From NCBI RefSeq assembly GCF_003116035.1, contig NZ_LGQW01000015.1, forward strand, positions 4,814,212 to 4,878,211: 64,000 bases of DNA, read 5' to 3'. Origin of the DNA: Azospirillum sp. TSH64 (GTDB taxonomy: Bacteria > Pseudomonadota > Alphaproteobacteria > Azospirillales > Azospirillaceae). This document shows positions 8,853 to 17,846 of the stretch, piece after piece. The notes beneath the pieces are model-generated. The model worked only from the letters and a program-made list of their open reading frames with translations, was not told where the DNA came from and made no database searches. Position 1 is the stretch's first letter; the number at the start of each line of letters is the position of its first letter. Both the position numbers and the translations under genes were made by a program.

Positions 8853-9710
8853 ATGTCCGCCAAGCCAGCCGCCCCCGGTGTCCGCCCGGTGCTCGCCGCC
8901 GTGGAGGGCATGGCCACCTCCGACGGTGCCGGGGTCAGCATGACCCGCATGCTGGGCAGCCCCCGCCTGCGCACGCTCGACCCCTTCCTGATGCTGGACC
9001 TGTTCGGGTCCGACCAGCCGACCGATTATCTGGCGGGATTCCCCGACCATCCCCACCGCGGGTTCGAGACGGTGACCTACATGCTGGCCGGCCGCATGCG
9101 CCATGCCGACAACCACGGGCACGAGGGCGTGATCGAGACCGGCGGCGTGCAGTGGATGACCGCCGGCCGCGGCCTGATCCATTCGGAGATGCCGGAGCAA
9201 ACCGAAGGGCTGATGCGCGGCTTCCAGCTGTGGATCAACCTGCCGGCCCGGCTGAAGATGACCGAGCCGCGCTATCAGGAGTTCCCGGCCGCCTCCATCC
9301 CGGTGGAGCGGCGCGAGGACGGGGCGACCGTCACCGTCATCGCCGGCGACACCGCCCGCGGCACGGCGGGCCCGGTGCGGGCCGAGGCGACCGACGCCCG
9401 CTATTTCGACGTGACGCTGCCGCCGTCGGTGGCCTTCGCCGAGCCGCTGCCGGCCGGGCACACCGCCTTCCTGGTGCTGTTCGAGGGCACGCTGGCTGTC
9501 GGGGGCGACGCTCCGCTTTCCGGGCCGCGGGTGATCGTGGTGGGCGACGGCGAGCGGGTGGAGGCGGTCGCCGGGGCTGACGGCGCGCGCTTCCTGCTGC
9601 TGGCCGGCGAGCCCATCGGCGAGCCCATCGCCTGGGGCGGCCCCTTCGTCATGAACACGCGGGAAGAGGTGATGCAGGCCTTCCGCGACTTCGAGGAAGG
9701 CCGCATCTGA
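8853..9710 (+). CDS. pirin family protein
   Basis: A bicupin of the pirin family, 285 residues. The N-terminal cupin has the metal-binding motif HPHRGFET and, later, IHSEM, which supply the His/His/His/Glu iron ligands known from human pirin. The ATG at 8853 follows a CAGGAG ribosome binding site. Bacterial pirins have been reported as quercetin 2,3-dioxygenases or as regulators of metabolic enzymes, so the substrate here cannot be named. It has its own intergenic spacing on both sides and is probably a single gene. Confidence 0.9.
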   Translation: MSAKPAAPGVRPVLAAVEGMATSDGAGVSMTRMLGSPRLRTLDPFLMLDLFGSDQPTDYLAGFPDHPHRGFETVTYMLAGRMRHADNHGHEGVIETGGVQWMTAGRGLIHSEMPEQTEGLMRGFQLWINLPARLKMTEPRYQEFPAASIPVERREDGATVTVIAGDTARGTAGPVRAEATDARYFDVTLPPSVAFAEPLPAGHTAFLVLFEGTLAVGGDAPLSGPRVIVVGDGERVEAVAGADGARFLLLAGEPIGEPIAWGGPFVMNTREEVMQAFRDFEEGRI

Positions 9711-9805
9711 TCCCTGGTGCGCGGCATCTCGTTCCTTGCACCCCCGCCACCGCCGGTTATCATGGCGCATTCCGTGTTAACACGAACGATGGCGGGGACG
9801 GGGCG

Positions 9806-10348
9806 ATGCGTGCAAAGGGGCTGTTGGGTGGGGTCAAGGCGGTGGTCGCCTCGGCGCTGCTGGCCGTGACGATGATCGTAGCCCCGATGACGGCCAAGCC
9901 CGCCGCCGCGGTGGACGTCTCCAAGGCCGCGGCGGACTTCGGGCCGGAGGGCGCCTGGACCAACCAGTGCGACATCGACCGGATGACCGACAGCAAGACC
10001 TGCCGGCTGATGATCTACCGCCTGTTCGACGACGGGAAGGATGTCGGCTTCGTCGCGCTCAGCATCATTCCGACCGGCAACGACTTCCACCTGTTCCTGA
10101 CCACCAGCCAGGGGCTGATCGACCGCTGCGCCATCCGCGTCGACCGCCAGCCGCGCATCGAATCGCATGTGGCGACGCTGAACATGTGCATGTTCCCGAA
10201 CTTCGTGTCCGGCCGCGTCGCCGACCAGTTCCGCAACGGCTCGACCATCCTGGTCCGCGTCAACTCCCGCCTGGGCAAGCGCGACATCGATTTTCCGCTG
10301 AACGGCTTCTCCCGCACCTTCGAGGAGATGCAGCGCAGCCTGCAGTGA
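9806..10348 (+). CDS. secreted protein, IalB-like
   Basis: 180 residues with an N-terminal signal peptide (hydrophobic residues about 10-34, cleavage near AAA-V). The mature part starts with a Trp and has four cysteines (QCD, TCR, RCA, MCM), the pattern of the invasion-associated locus B (IalB) family, which are secreted or periplasmic proteins of uncertain function in alphaproteobacteria. The assignment rests on size, signal peptide and cysteine pattern, so it is moderate. A hairpin follows immediately after the stop. Confidence 0.7.
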   Translation: MRAKGLLGGVKAVVASALLAVTMIVAPMTAKPAAAVDVSKAAADFGPEGAWTNQCDIDRMTDSKTCRLMIYRLFDDGKDVGFVALSIIPTGNDFHLFLTTSQGLIDRCAIRVDRQPRIESHVATLNMCMFPNFVSGRVADQFRNGSTILVRVNSRLGKRDIDFPLNGFSRTFEEMQRSLQ

Positions 10349-10352
10349 GGGT

Positions 10353-10393
10353 GATGCACAGGGAGATTTCTCGGGTGATCCACCCTGTGCATC
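10353..10393 (+). terminator. hairpin after the IalB-like gene
   Basis: Arms 10353-10363 and 10383-10393 are an exact 11-bp inverted repeat beginning 5 bp after the stop codon. There is no T-run, so it may be a terminator or an mRNA-stabilising stem. Confidence 0.5.
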
Positions 10394-10395
10394 CC

Positions 10396-10430
10396 CCTCA
10401 CCCTAACCCTCTCCCCGGGGGGGAGAGGGG
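10396..10430. repeat. dispersed REP-like palindrome
   Basis: The CCTCACCCTAACCCTC word leads into a 10-bp inverted repeat, CCCTCTCCCC with GGGGAGAGGG (10407-10416 and 10420-10429). This type of element is scattered through many proteobacterial genomes. A related palindrome without the leading word occurs at 39845-39865. Confidence 0.6.
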
Positions 10431-10439
10431 ATTGTGCGC

Positions 10440-11567
10440 CTACCCCGGCAGCCGGTAGCCCGCCGCCGGCTCGTGCATCGGGCAGCCGTTCCGTTCCATG
10501 CGGAATTCGGCGGAGCGGTCATAGGCGAGGCGCCGGGCGCGCATGATCGAGCCCAGCGGCCGGTGCGCCGCCAGCCCATGCCAGGGGCTGAAGGACAGCC
10601 GGTCGTCGCCGGCACGCGACCGTTCCTCGCTCCAGGCCGTCTGCGGCGGCACGGTGATGCGGGCGATGGTGCGGTAGGGGCTCAGATCCTCCGGCCACAC
10701 CACGCTGGCATCCTCCACCGGCATGCGTTCCTCGTCGGTGCGCAGCTGGGCGCGCAGCTCCCAGACGGCCTCGTGGTCGCGGAAGAACTCCGTCACCGCC
10801 TCGCGGATGCCGTTCGGCTTGCCGCTGAGGTCCAGCGGCGCGTTCTCCAGCGCGGTCAGGTTCGGCGAGACCGGCACGATCGACAGCTTGGCGATGTGAT
10901 CGCCATGGCGCAATGCCGCCTGGCTGTAGAAGGTTTCGCCCAGGATGTGGGTTTCCGGGTGGCCGCCCAGCGTCTTCAGCGTCGCGCTTTCGCCGCCGAA
11001 GGCCTCCACCACCCGTTCGGCGACGCGCAGGCCGGCCGACAATACCTTCTTCGCGGTTTCCGCCCGGTCGGTGGTGGCGGCCAGCAGCTTCAGCGTCGAC
11101 AGGAACTGCTTGGCATCGGGGGCCGAGAAGGCGGGGGCGTTGGCCATGACGAAATCCTGCGTGGCCTCACCCTCCGACCCCGGCAGCCGCTCGCCGGACA
11201 CGCCCAGCACCTTCACCGCCAGACCGCGCGGGGTCGAGACGCTGTCGGGCAGGATGTCGCCCGGCGTCGTCGACAGCCGCAGGATCGCCGGATAGCTCTC
11301 CGCCTTCGCGAACAGTCCCTGGGCCAGTTCGGCCGGCAGGTCGTCCAGCACATCCAGCCGGCCGATCAGCAGCCCGTGGCTCTTGGCATGGACGCTGCGG
11401 TTGGCATGGCCGCTGTCCTCGAAGGTCTTGGCGCTGATCGACAGCATCGTCTCCGCCAGATCGTTGAAGACCTGCGCTTCATCGGGACCCGGATTTTCGA
11501 CCGACGGCGTATAGGCCAGGGGCCTGGCAGTGCGCCGGGGGGTGGGCTGGGTGGAGGCAGCGGACAC
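10440..11567 (-). CDS. catalase-like heme protein (y4iL type)
   Basis: A 375-residue member of the catalase superfamily, smaller than true catalases. The start is the GTG at 11567, with GGGAG about 8 bp upstream; frame upstream of it is low-complexity. Motif VHAKSHG (residues 59-65) contains the distal heme His, followed by RLST and STPRGLAVKV. A Tyr in RARRLAYDRSAEFR near the C-terminus could be the proximal heme ligand. The group includes peroxidase-like proteins such as rhizobial y4iL; the substrate is not known. It is divergent from the GGDEF-EAL gene at 12012. Confidence 0.85.
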   Translation of the reverse strand: MSAASTQPTPRRTARPLAYTPSVENPGPDEAQVFNDLAETMLSISAKTFEDSGHANRSVHAKSHGLLIGRLDVLDDLPAELAQGLFAKAESYPAILRLSTTPGDILPDSVSTPRGLAVKVLGVSGERLPGSEGEATQDFVMANAPAFSAPDAKQFLSTLKLLAATTDRAETAKKVLSAGLRVAERVVEAFGGESATLKTLGGHPETHILGETFYSQAALRHGDHIAKLSIVPVSPNLTALENAPLDLSGKPNGIREAVTEFFRDHEAVWELRAQLRTDEERMPVEDASVVWPEDLSPYRTIARITVPPQTAWSEERSRAGDDRLSFSPWHGLAAHRPLGSIMRARRLAYDRSAEFRMERNGCPMHEPAAGYRLPG

Positions 11568-12011
11568 GGGCGGGGCTCCCGAAGAGGAGGAAAGGGCGGG
11601 GTGCAGCCAGGACAACAGCCGCGCACTGTCCTCTGTTCCGCAACGACGCGGCGGTGCTCTCCTGCGGCGCCAGCGCGAGAAGGCCGCCGGCAAGGATCCG
11701 CGATATCCTGGGCGGCTGTTGTGCATGTGCGAGAAGAGCGGGGCACCCATCGCGGTTTGCACTGCAAAACGAGAGGGCGGGATGCGCAAATAATCGATTG
11801 CGCCTGACGCGCGAGGATTCTGTAACTTCTCCAATCTTCTATGGAAAATTAACCATGAATACGGGGGAAGTCCTTAGCAAAAGACTCTGGCGCCGAAATG
11901 ACTGCGCTGCATATCCTTTTGTCAGGAAAGGCCAAACCTCTCTACGTCTCCTGCGGCCGCGCGACATGCGGCCATCGGGGGGCGGCCGGACAAGCGAGCG
12001 AAGGGTGTCTC

Positions 12012-15000
12012 ATGACCGGACGGAGCGTCATCTGGTCCTCCATATGGACGCGCGGCAGTGTCCTGCTGCTGGGGCTGCTTGTGCTGGCGACGATGTCGGT
12101 GCCGGCGGGCGGGCGGGCGACGCCGCCCAACCGGACGGTGCTGGTCCTGCACTCCTACCACCAGGGCTATGAGTGGACCGACGGACAGGCTGACGGCATC
12201 TCGGAAATGTTGGCGTCGGCGGCGCCCAATGCGCTGGGGATCCCCTATTACCTGGACTGGAAGCGCTTCCCCGACTCCGCCGGGATCGAGCGGCTGCGGG
12301 CGCTGATCGCCTATCGCCATCCGAAGGGCACCGTCGACGCCATCGTCTCCACCGACGATGCCGCGCTGTCCTTCGGCCTGGACTTGCGGAACGAGATTTA
12401 CGGGCCGGTGCCGCTGGTGCATGGCGGCGTGCTGCCGATTTCGGCGCGGCGGCTGACCGAGCATGAGGCCAACGTCGTCGGCATCGACGAGGCCAAGGAC
12501 ATCGAGGGCACCGTGCGCATGGCGATGGCCGCCAATCCGCGGTTGCAACGCCTGTTCATCCTGCGCGATGATACCGAGACCGGCCTGGGGCTGGATGACG
12601 AGATCGAGGCGCTGGTCGCCGCCGGCCGCTTCCCCGCCGGGGTGGAGCGGCAGGTGCTGCCGGCGCTGCCCTTCGCCCGGCTGGAGGAGCGGCTGGCTGC
12701 CCTGCCGCCGGACAGCGCGGTGCTGCTGGGCACCTATGCCACCGACCCGGAAGGCCTGATCCTGCCGCCCGAGCAGTTCCTGGAACTGATGAGCGAAAAG
12801 AGCAGCGCGCCGATCTACGGCTTGCAGGAATTCCTGCTGGGCCACGGCATCGCCGGCGGCAGCCTGCTGAGCGGGCAGGAGCATGGCCGTGCGGTCGGTC
12901 GGCTGGCTGCCGCCCTGGTGAACGGCGTGCCGGTCGCCACCCTGGCGATGGAGCGGCGCCAGTCGGTCATCCGGGCCGCCGATTACGGCCAGATGCAGCG
13001 CTATGGGATCGATCCCGCGCGGCTGATGCCGCTCGACCGGCTGGTCGACAAGCCCTTCTCCTTCATGGAGACCTACCGCTGGCTGGTGGTGACGGTCGGC
13101 GGCGTGCTGCTGCTGCTGTTCGGCATGGTTCTGGTGCTGTCCGTCACGCTGCGCAGCCGGCGGAAGGCTGAGGCGGCGTTGCAGCGGAGCAACGAGGCGC
13201 TGACCGAGTCGCGCCGGCAGTTGCAGGCCAAGGTCGTCGAGCTGACCGTCAGCCAGGATGCGCTGCGCGAACGCGGGCGATGGATGCGGCTGGTGGCGGA
13301 GGCATCGCGCGACATCATCTGGACCTGGGACATCGTCAACGACGTCCGCGTCCTGTCCGGCCGGGTCGAGGAGCTGCTGGGCGTCGATGCCGCCAGCATC
13401 GATTCCCGTGCGGCCTGGTTCGACCGCATCCATCCGGAAGACCGGCCGCTGGCGGAGGAGGCGCTGCAACGCCACCTGTCGGGCGAACTGCCGGAATACC
13501 GGGTGGAATACCGGGTCCGCCATCGTGACGGTAATTACCTGTGGCTCTACGCCACCGGCAAGATCCTGTTCGATGGGGACGGGCAGGGCGGGACAGGAGG
13601 GCGGGGGAAGCCGGTGATGATGGGCGGCTCCTACACCGACATCACCGCGCAGAAGCGGCAGCAGGCGTGGCTGGACCATCTGGCCCATTACGATTCCCTG
13701 ACCGGCCTGCCCAACCGGCTGACGCTGGAACAGCATGTCGACCGGCTGATCGCCACCACCAAGGCATCCGGCAATGCCGGGCCGCTGGCGCTGCTGTTCC
13801 TCGACATGGACAATTTCAAGTTCATCAACGACGGCTTCGGCCACAAGGCCGGCGACGAACTGCTGATGATGCTGGGGCTGCGCATCCGCAAGGGGGCGGG
13901 GGACGGGCTGTTCATCGCGCGGCTGGGCGGCGACGAGTTCGTGGTGGTGGTCCAGGGTGGCGAGGCCGGCGATCCGGCGGAGGTGGCGCAGCGGCTGGAA
14001 CAGGCCTTCGCCGCCCCCTTCCTGGTCGAGGGACAGCATTTCTTCGTGACATGCAGCGTCGGCATCGCCCGCTATCCCTGGGACGGACGCTGCTTCGACG
14101 ATCTGTTGCAGAACGCCGACACCGCCATGTACCGGGCCAAGGACAGCGGACGCGGGCGCATCTGCACCTTCACCGCCGACATGAACCTCAAGGTGGTGGA
14201 GCGCATGCGGCTGCTCAGCCGGGCCCGGCTGGCCTTCGACCGCCAGGCCTTCGCCGTGCATTACCAGCCGCAGGTGGCGACGCGCGACGGCCGGGTCCGC
14301 GGTTTCGAGGCGCTGATCCGCTGGACCGACCAGGAGCTGGGGCCGGTGTCGCCCGACCGCTTCATTCCGGTCTGCGAGGATTCCGGCCTGATCGTTCCGC
14401 TCGGCCTGTGGGTGCTGGAAACCGCCTGCATCGAGGCGGCCGGGCTGGCCTGCCGCGGGGCCGGCGACGTGACGATGAGCGTCAACATGTCGGCGGTCCA
14501 GCTGGCCCAGCATGATTTCGTGCCGCGGGTTCTGGAGATCCTGGACCGCACCGGCCTGCCGGCGAACCGGCTGGAGCTGGAAATCACCGAGTCGCAGATG
14601 ATCGGCTCGCTCGATGCCGCCATCGGCAAGCTGAACGCGCTGCGGAAGGCCGGCATCCACATCGCGCTGGACGATTTCGGCACCGGCTATTCGTCGCTGA
14701 CCTATCTGCGGACGCTGCCGATCAACACGCTGAAGCTGGACAAGGCCTTCATCGACGACGTCCACCGCCGGCCCGATGCGCGCAGCATGGTGTCGTCCAT
14801 CTCGCGCATCGCCCACGATCTGCGGCACAGCGTAGTGGCGGAGGGAGTCGAAGAGGCGGCCCAGTGGGAGGTGCTGTCGCTGATGGGCTGCGACCTGATC
14901 CAGGGCTATTTCGTCAGCCGCCCGCTGCCGGCCGACCGCATCGATGCCTTCCTGGACGCCTGGGAGGACCGGCGGGCCGGCCTGCCGGTGATCCGCGACG

Positions 15001-15059
15001 ATGTGGTGGTCGGCTTGCCCACCCAAGGGGCGAACCGGCCGTCCCTGCCGGTTTCGTAG
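12012..15059 (+). CDS. membrane sensor with PAS-GGDEF-EAL (c-di-GMP synthesis/hydrolysis)
   Basis: 1015 residues. Order: an N-terminal membrane segment or signal (about 14-34), a periplasmic domain resembling the ABC-transporter substrate-binding-like sensors (RTVLVLHSYHQGYEWTD onwards), a second membrane segment (about 354-378), a short coiled coil, a PAS domain (about 423-550), GGDEF (motif intact at 639-643) and EAL (EAL intact at 766-768, with DDFGTGYSS). Both catalytic motifs are complete, so it could make and degrade c-di-GMP. The periplasmic domain suggests it binds a small ligand outside the inner membrane. The ATG at 12012 follows GAAGGG. Its stop codon is duplicated in a tandem repeat. 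Confidence 0.93.
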   Translation: MTGRSVIWSSIWTRGSVLLLGLLVLATMSVPAGGRATPPNRTVLVLHSYHQGYEWTDGQADGISEMLASAAPNALGIPYYLDWKRFPDSAGIERLRALIAYRHPKGTVDAIVSTDDAALSFGLDLRNEIYGPVPLVHGGVLPISARRLTEHEANVVGIDEAKDIEGTVRMAMAANPRLQRLFILRDDTETGLGLDDEIEALVAAGRFPAGVERQVLPALPFARLEERLAALPPDSAVLLGTYATDPEGLILPPEQFLELMSEKSSAPIYGLQEFLLGHGIAGGSLLSGQEHGRAVGRLAAALVNGVPVATLAMERRQSVIRAADYGQMQRYGIDPARLMPLDRLVDKPFSFMETYRWLVVTVGGVLLLLFGMVLVLSVTLRSRRKAEAALQRSNEALTESRRQLQAKVVELTVSQDALRERGRWMRLVAEASRDIIWTWDIVNDVRVLSGRVEELLGVDAASIDSRAAWFDRIHPEDRPLAEEALQRHLSGELPEYRVEYRVRHRDGNYLWLYATGKILFDGDGQGGTGGRGKPVMMGGSYTDITAQKRQQAWLDHLAHYDSLTGLPNRLTLEQHVDRLIATTKASGNAGPLALLFLDMDNFKFINDGFGHKAGDELLMMLGLRIRKGAGDGLFIARLGGDEFVVVVQGGEAGDPAEVAQRLEQAFAAPFLVEGQHFFVTCSVGIARYPWDGRCFDDLLQNADTAMYRAKDSGRGRICTFTADMNLKVVERMRLLSRARLAFDRQAFAVHYQPQVATRDGRVRGFEALIRWTDQELGPVSPDRFIPVCEDSGLIVPLGLWVLETACIEAAGLACRGAGDVTMSVNMSAVQLAQHDFVPRVLEILDRTGLPANRLELEITESQMIGSLDAAIGKLNALRKAGIHIALDDFGTGYSSLTYLRTLPINTLKLDKAFIDDVHRRPDARSMVSSISRIAHDLRHSVVAEGVEEAAQWEVLSLMGCDLIQGYFVSRPLPADRIDAFLDAWEDRRAGLPVIRDDVVVGLPTQGANRPSLPVS

Positions 15060-15110
15060 GGGCCGGTTTCGTAGGGCCCGATTTCGTAGGGCCCGATTTC
15101 GTAGGGTTGG
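15051..15110 (+). repeat. four tandem 15-bp repeats containing the stop codon
   Basis: Units at 15051, 15066, 15081 and 15096, each [G/A]TTTCGTAGGG plus four variable bases. Because 15 is divisible by 3, the gene has four in-frame TAG stops (15057, 15072, 15087, 15102). Confidence 0.95.
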
Positions 15111-15202
15111 AATAGCGGCCCAGGGACTGCGGAATTCGCCAAGCTTCGACGGTTTGCATCCCTCTTCGGCTTGCGGGACCGTCGGCTTTCGGTGCAAACG
15201 CG

Positions 15203-15234
15203 AAACGCCCCGCAGGCTGGCTGCGGGGCGTTTT
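15203..15234. terminator. bidirectional terminator
   Basis: A 13-bp perfect stem (15203-15215 with 15221-15233), with a T-run on the plus strand and A residues leading in, between two converging genes. Confidence 0.88.
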
Positions 15235-15268
15235 GAACGCGGGGCTTTTGGGACCGGAGGCGCCGGGC

Positions 15269-15685
15269 TCAGTGCCGCGTGCGGGCCGGGGTGATGTAGA
15301 CGCCGTCCCAATCGACGCCGAACAGGGCATCGTCGCCGGCCTCTTCGACCAGATCGTCATATTCGTGGGCCTCGATCAGCCCGAAGATCGAGGCGGTGCC
15401 GGAGGCGTCCAGGTCGCAGGTCACCACATGGCCGCCGACCTCGACGGAGGTGAAGAACACTTCCGGCAGCTCCATGCTGTCCAGGTCGGCGGTAACGGCG
15501 GCTTCGATCTCGTGGATGGAGCGGGCCGACAGCGACACGCGCAGCTTGGCCGCCTGGGAGGCCCAGACGATGCGCTTGACGTGCGCGGGCTCCTTCATCT
15601 CCGCGACGCCCGGCGCCTCGTCGCCTTGGCCGGCCATCGCAATCATCCGGGAAACCAGGGTCGAGGTGCTGCTGGGTGCGCGCAT
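15269..15685 (-). CDS. hypothetical protein
   Basis: 138 residues, no family recognised. The N-terminal 30 residues are Ser/Thr and Gly rich; the rest is a compact acidic domain ending in LFGVDWDGVYITP. No membrane segment and one Cys. The ATG has a good GGAGG ribosome binding site and the composition matches its neighbours, so it is very likely a real gene. It converges on the GGDEF-EAL gene with a shared terminator between them, and its upstream neighbour on the same strand is psuG, 115 bp away. Confidence 0.75.
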   Translation of the reverse strand: MRAPSSTSTLVSRMIAMAGQGDEAPGVAEMKEPAHVKRIVWASQAAKLRVSLSARSIHEIEAAVTADLDSMELPEVFFTSVEVGGHVVTCDLDASGTASIFGLIEAHEYDDLVEEAGDDALFGVDWDGVYITPARTRH

Positions 15686-15800
15686 GAAAGCCTCCGCTCG
15701 TTCGATGACGACAGATTTGCGCGCAGGCGGTTAACGGGGTCTTAAGCCGGTACCGGGGCTAAAGCCTTACCACCGGGGGAGTAGTCCTATCCTATCGGTT

Positions 15801-16715
15801 TTAGCGGCCGGCGAGTGCGGCGGCGACCCCCGCCGCGACCCGCGCGTTGTTGCGGATCAGCGCGATGTTGGCGGTCAGGCTGCGCCCGCCGGTAATCGCC
15901 TCCAGCGCCGCCAGCAGGTGCGGGGTGATGTCCTTCCCCTTGATTCGCCTGGCATCCGCGTCGGCCAGCGCCTGGGCGACCGCCGCCTCCATCGCATCGG
16001 CGTCGAGTTCGTCGACGGCCGGGATCGGGTTGGCGAGCAGCACGCCGCCCTCCAGGCCCAGCTGCCATTTCGTCCGCAGGATTTCCGCCACCTCCTGCAC
16101 GTTGTCACAGCGATGATCGACGGAGAGGCCGCTGCGGCGACTGTAGAAGGCGGGAAATTCCTCGGTGCCGAAGCCCAGGACCGGCACGCCGCGGGTTTCC
16201 AGCAGCTCCAGCGTCTTGGGCAGGTCGAGAATCGACTTGGCCCCGGCGCAGACGACGCAGACCGACGTGCGGGCCAGCTCGTCGAGGTCGGCGGAAATGT
16301 CGAAGCTGGTCTCCGCCCCGCGATGGACGCCGCCGATGCCGCCGGTGGCGAAGACCGGGATGCCGGCCAGCCGCGCCCCGATCATCGTCGCCGCCACCGT
16401 GGTGGCGCCGAACGCCCTGGTCGCCAGGGCGACGGGCAGGTCGCGGCGGCTCAGCTTGCGCGCAGCATGGCCGGCGGTCGCCAGCCGCTCCAGCGCCTCG
16501 TCGTCCAGCCCGATTCGGATGCGCCCGTCCATCACCGCGATGGTGGCGGGGAGGGCGCCTGCGGCCCGCACCTCCGCCTCCAGCGCGCGGGCGGTCTCCA
16601 GATTGCGCGGATAGGGCATGCCGTGGGAGATCACCGTCGATTCCAGCGCCACCACCGGGTGCCCCGTGGCGAGCGCGTCGGCGATTTCGGGGGTCGGCAG
16701 CAGGATCGGGTGCAT
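15801..16715 (-). CDS. psuG: pseudouridine-5'-phosphate glycosidase
   Basis: 304 residues, full length for the family. It cleaves pseudouridine 5'-phosphate to uracil and ribose-5-phosphate during breakdown of modified nucleosides. Recognised by the N-terminal ALESTVISHGMPYP segment, VMDGRIRIGL, the ATGGIGGVHR loop and SRRSGLSVDHR. Its usual partner, the pseudouridine kinase psuK, is not beside it. It is divergent from the DNA exonuclease gene, the two starts being 39 bp apart. Confidence 0.95.
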   Translation of the reverse strand: MHPILLPTPEIADALATGHPVVALESTVISHGMPYPRNLETARALEAEVRAAGALPATIAVMDGRIRIGLDDEALERLATAGHAARKLSRRDLPVALATRAFGATTVAATMIGARLAGIPVFATGGIGGVHRGAETSFDISADLDELARTSVCVVCAGAKSILDLPKTLELLETRGVPVLGFGTEEFPAFYSRRSGLSVDHRCDNVQEVAEILRTKWQLGLEGGVLLANPIPAVDELDADAMEAAVAQALADADARRIKGKDITPHLLAALEAITGGRSLTANIALIRNNARVAAGVAAALAGR

Positions 16716-16754
16716 GCGCTGGGTCTCCGCTATGAGCGCCCTATATTAGGACGC

Positions 16755-17846
16755 ATGTCCGCTGCACACCAATCCAATCAGGGGGGCGCCAATCCAAGCC
16801 GTCCCCATCCCGACACCTGGATCAAGGTCCTGCCCGAGGGACTCTTCGTCGAGCCGGGGGGCTTCTACATCGACCCGGTGCGCCCGGTGGAGCGCGCGGT
16901 CGTCACCCACGGCCATTCCGACCATGCAAGGCCGGGCAACCGCTCCGTGCTGGCGACGTCGGGCACGCTCGCCATCATGCGCCAGCGGATGGGCGAGGGG
17001 GTGGGCGGCAGCCTGCAGGCGCTGGACTATGGCGAGACCCTGCGCATCGGCGACGTGACGGTGCGGATGGTGCCGGCCGGCCATGTGCTGGGCAGCGCCC
17101 AGGTGGTGATGGAGCATGCCGGATCGCGCGTGGTGGTGTCGGGCGACTACAAGCGCCGGCTCGACCGCACCTGTGCGCCGTTCGAGCCGGTGCCCTGCGA
17201 CGTCTTCGTGACCGAGGCGACCTTCGGCCTGCCGGTGTTCCGCCATCCGCCCGACCTGGGCGAGGTATGTAAGCTGCTGCATTCGATGGCGCTGTTCCCG
17301 GAGCGCAGCCACGTCGTCGGCGTCTATGCGCTCGGCAAATGCCAGCGGCTGATCACGCTGCTGCGGGCGGCGGGTTACGACCGGCCGATCTGGCTGCATG
17401 GCGCGCTGGAGCCGCTCTGCCGGCTCTACAGCAGCCTGGGGGTGGAGTTGGGCGAGCTGCGCCCCGCCACAGTGGCGGCGAAGGAGGAGTTGAAGGGCGC
17501 CCTGGTGCTGGCCCCGCCGGCGGCGGTGGCCGACCGCTGGGCCCGGCGGCTGGCCGATCCGGTGGTGGCGGTGGCGTCGGGCTGGATGCGGGTGCGCCAG
17601 CGCGCCCGCCAGCGCGGGGTGGAACTGCCGCTGGTCATCTCCGACCATGCCGACTGGGACGAGCTGTGCCAGACGCTGGAGGATGTCGGCGCGCCGGAGG
17701 TCTGGGTGACCCATGGCCGGGAGGAGGCGCTGGTCCATTACGCCACCGGCCGCGGCATCCGCGCCCGCGCGCTGGCGCTGATCGGCTTCGAGGACGAGGA
17801 CTCGGAAGGGATGCCGGAGAAGGCCGGCGAAGGAGAGGCGTCGTGA
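16755..17846 (+). CDS. ligase-associated DNA exonuclease (metallo-beta-lactamase fold)
   Basis: 363 residues. A metallo-beta-lactamase / beta-CASP type nuclease with the metal motif HGHSDHA at residues 52-58 and a later SDHADWDEL segment. It belongs to the exonuclease family encoded beside ATP-dependent DNA ligases in proteobacteria. The ATG at 16755 follows TTAGGA. The last codons overlap the start of the ligase gene by 4 bp (GTGA), so the two are translationally coupled and very likely act together in DNA repair. Confidence 0.93.
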   Translation: MSAAHQSNQGGANPSRPHPDTWIKVLPEGLFVEPGGFYIDPVRPVERAVVTHGHSDHARPGNRSVLATSGTLAIMRQRMGEGVGGSLQALDYGETLRIGDVTVRMVPAGHVLGSAQVVMEHAGSRVVVSGDYKRRLDRTCAPFEPVPCDVFVTEATFGLPVFRHPPDLGEVCKLLHSMALFPERSHVVGVYALGKCQRLITLLRAAGYDRPIWLHGALEPLCRLYSSLGVELGELRPATVAAKEELKGALVLAPPAAVADRWARRLADPVVAVASGWMRVRQRARQRGVELPLVISDHADWDELCQTLEDVGAPEVWVTHGREEALVHYATGRGIRARALALIGFEDEDSEGMPEKAGEGEAS

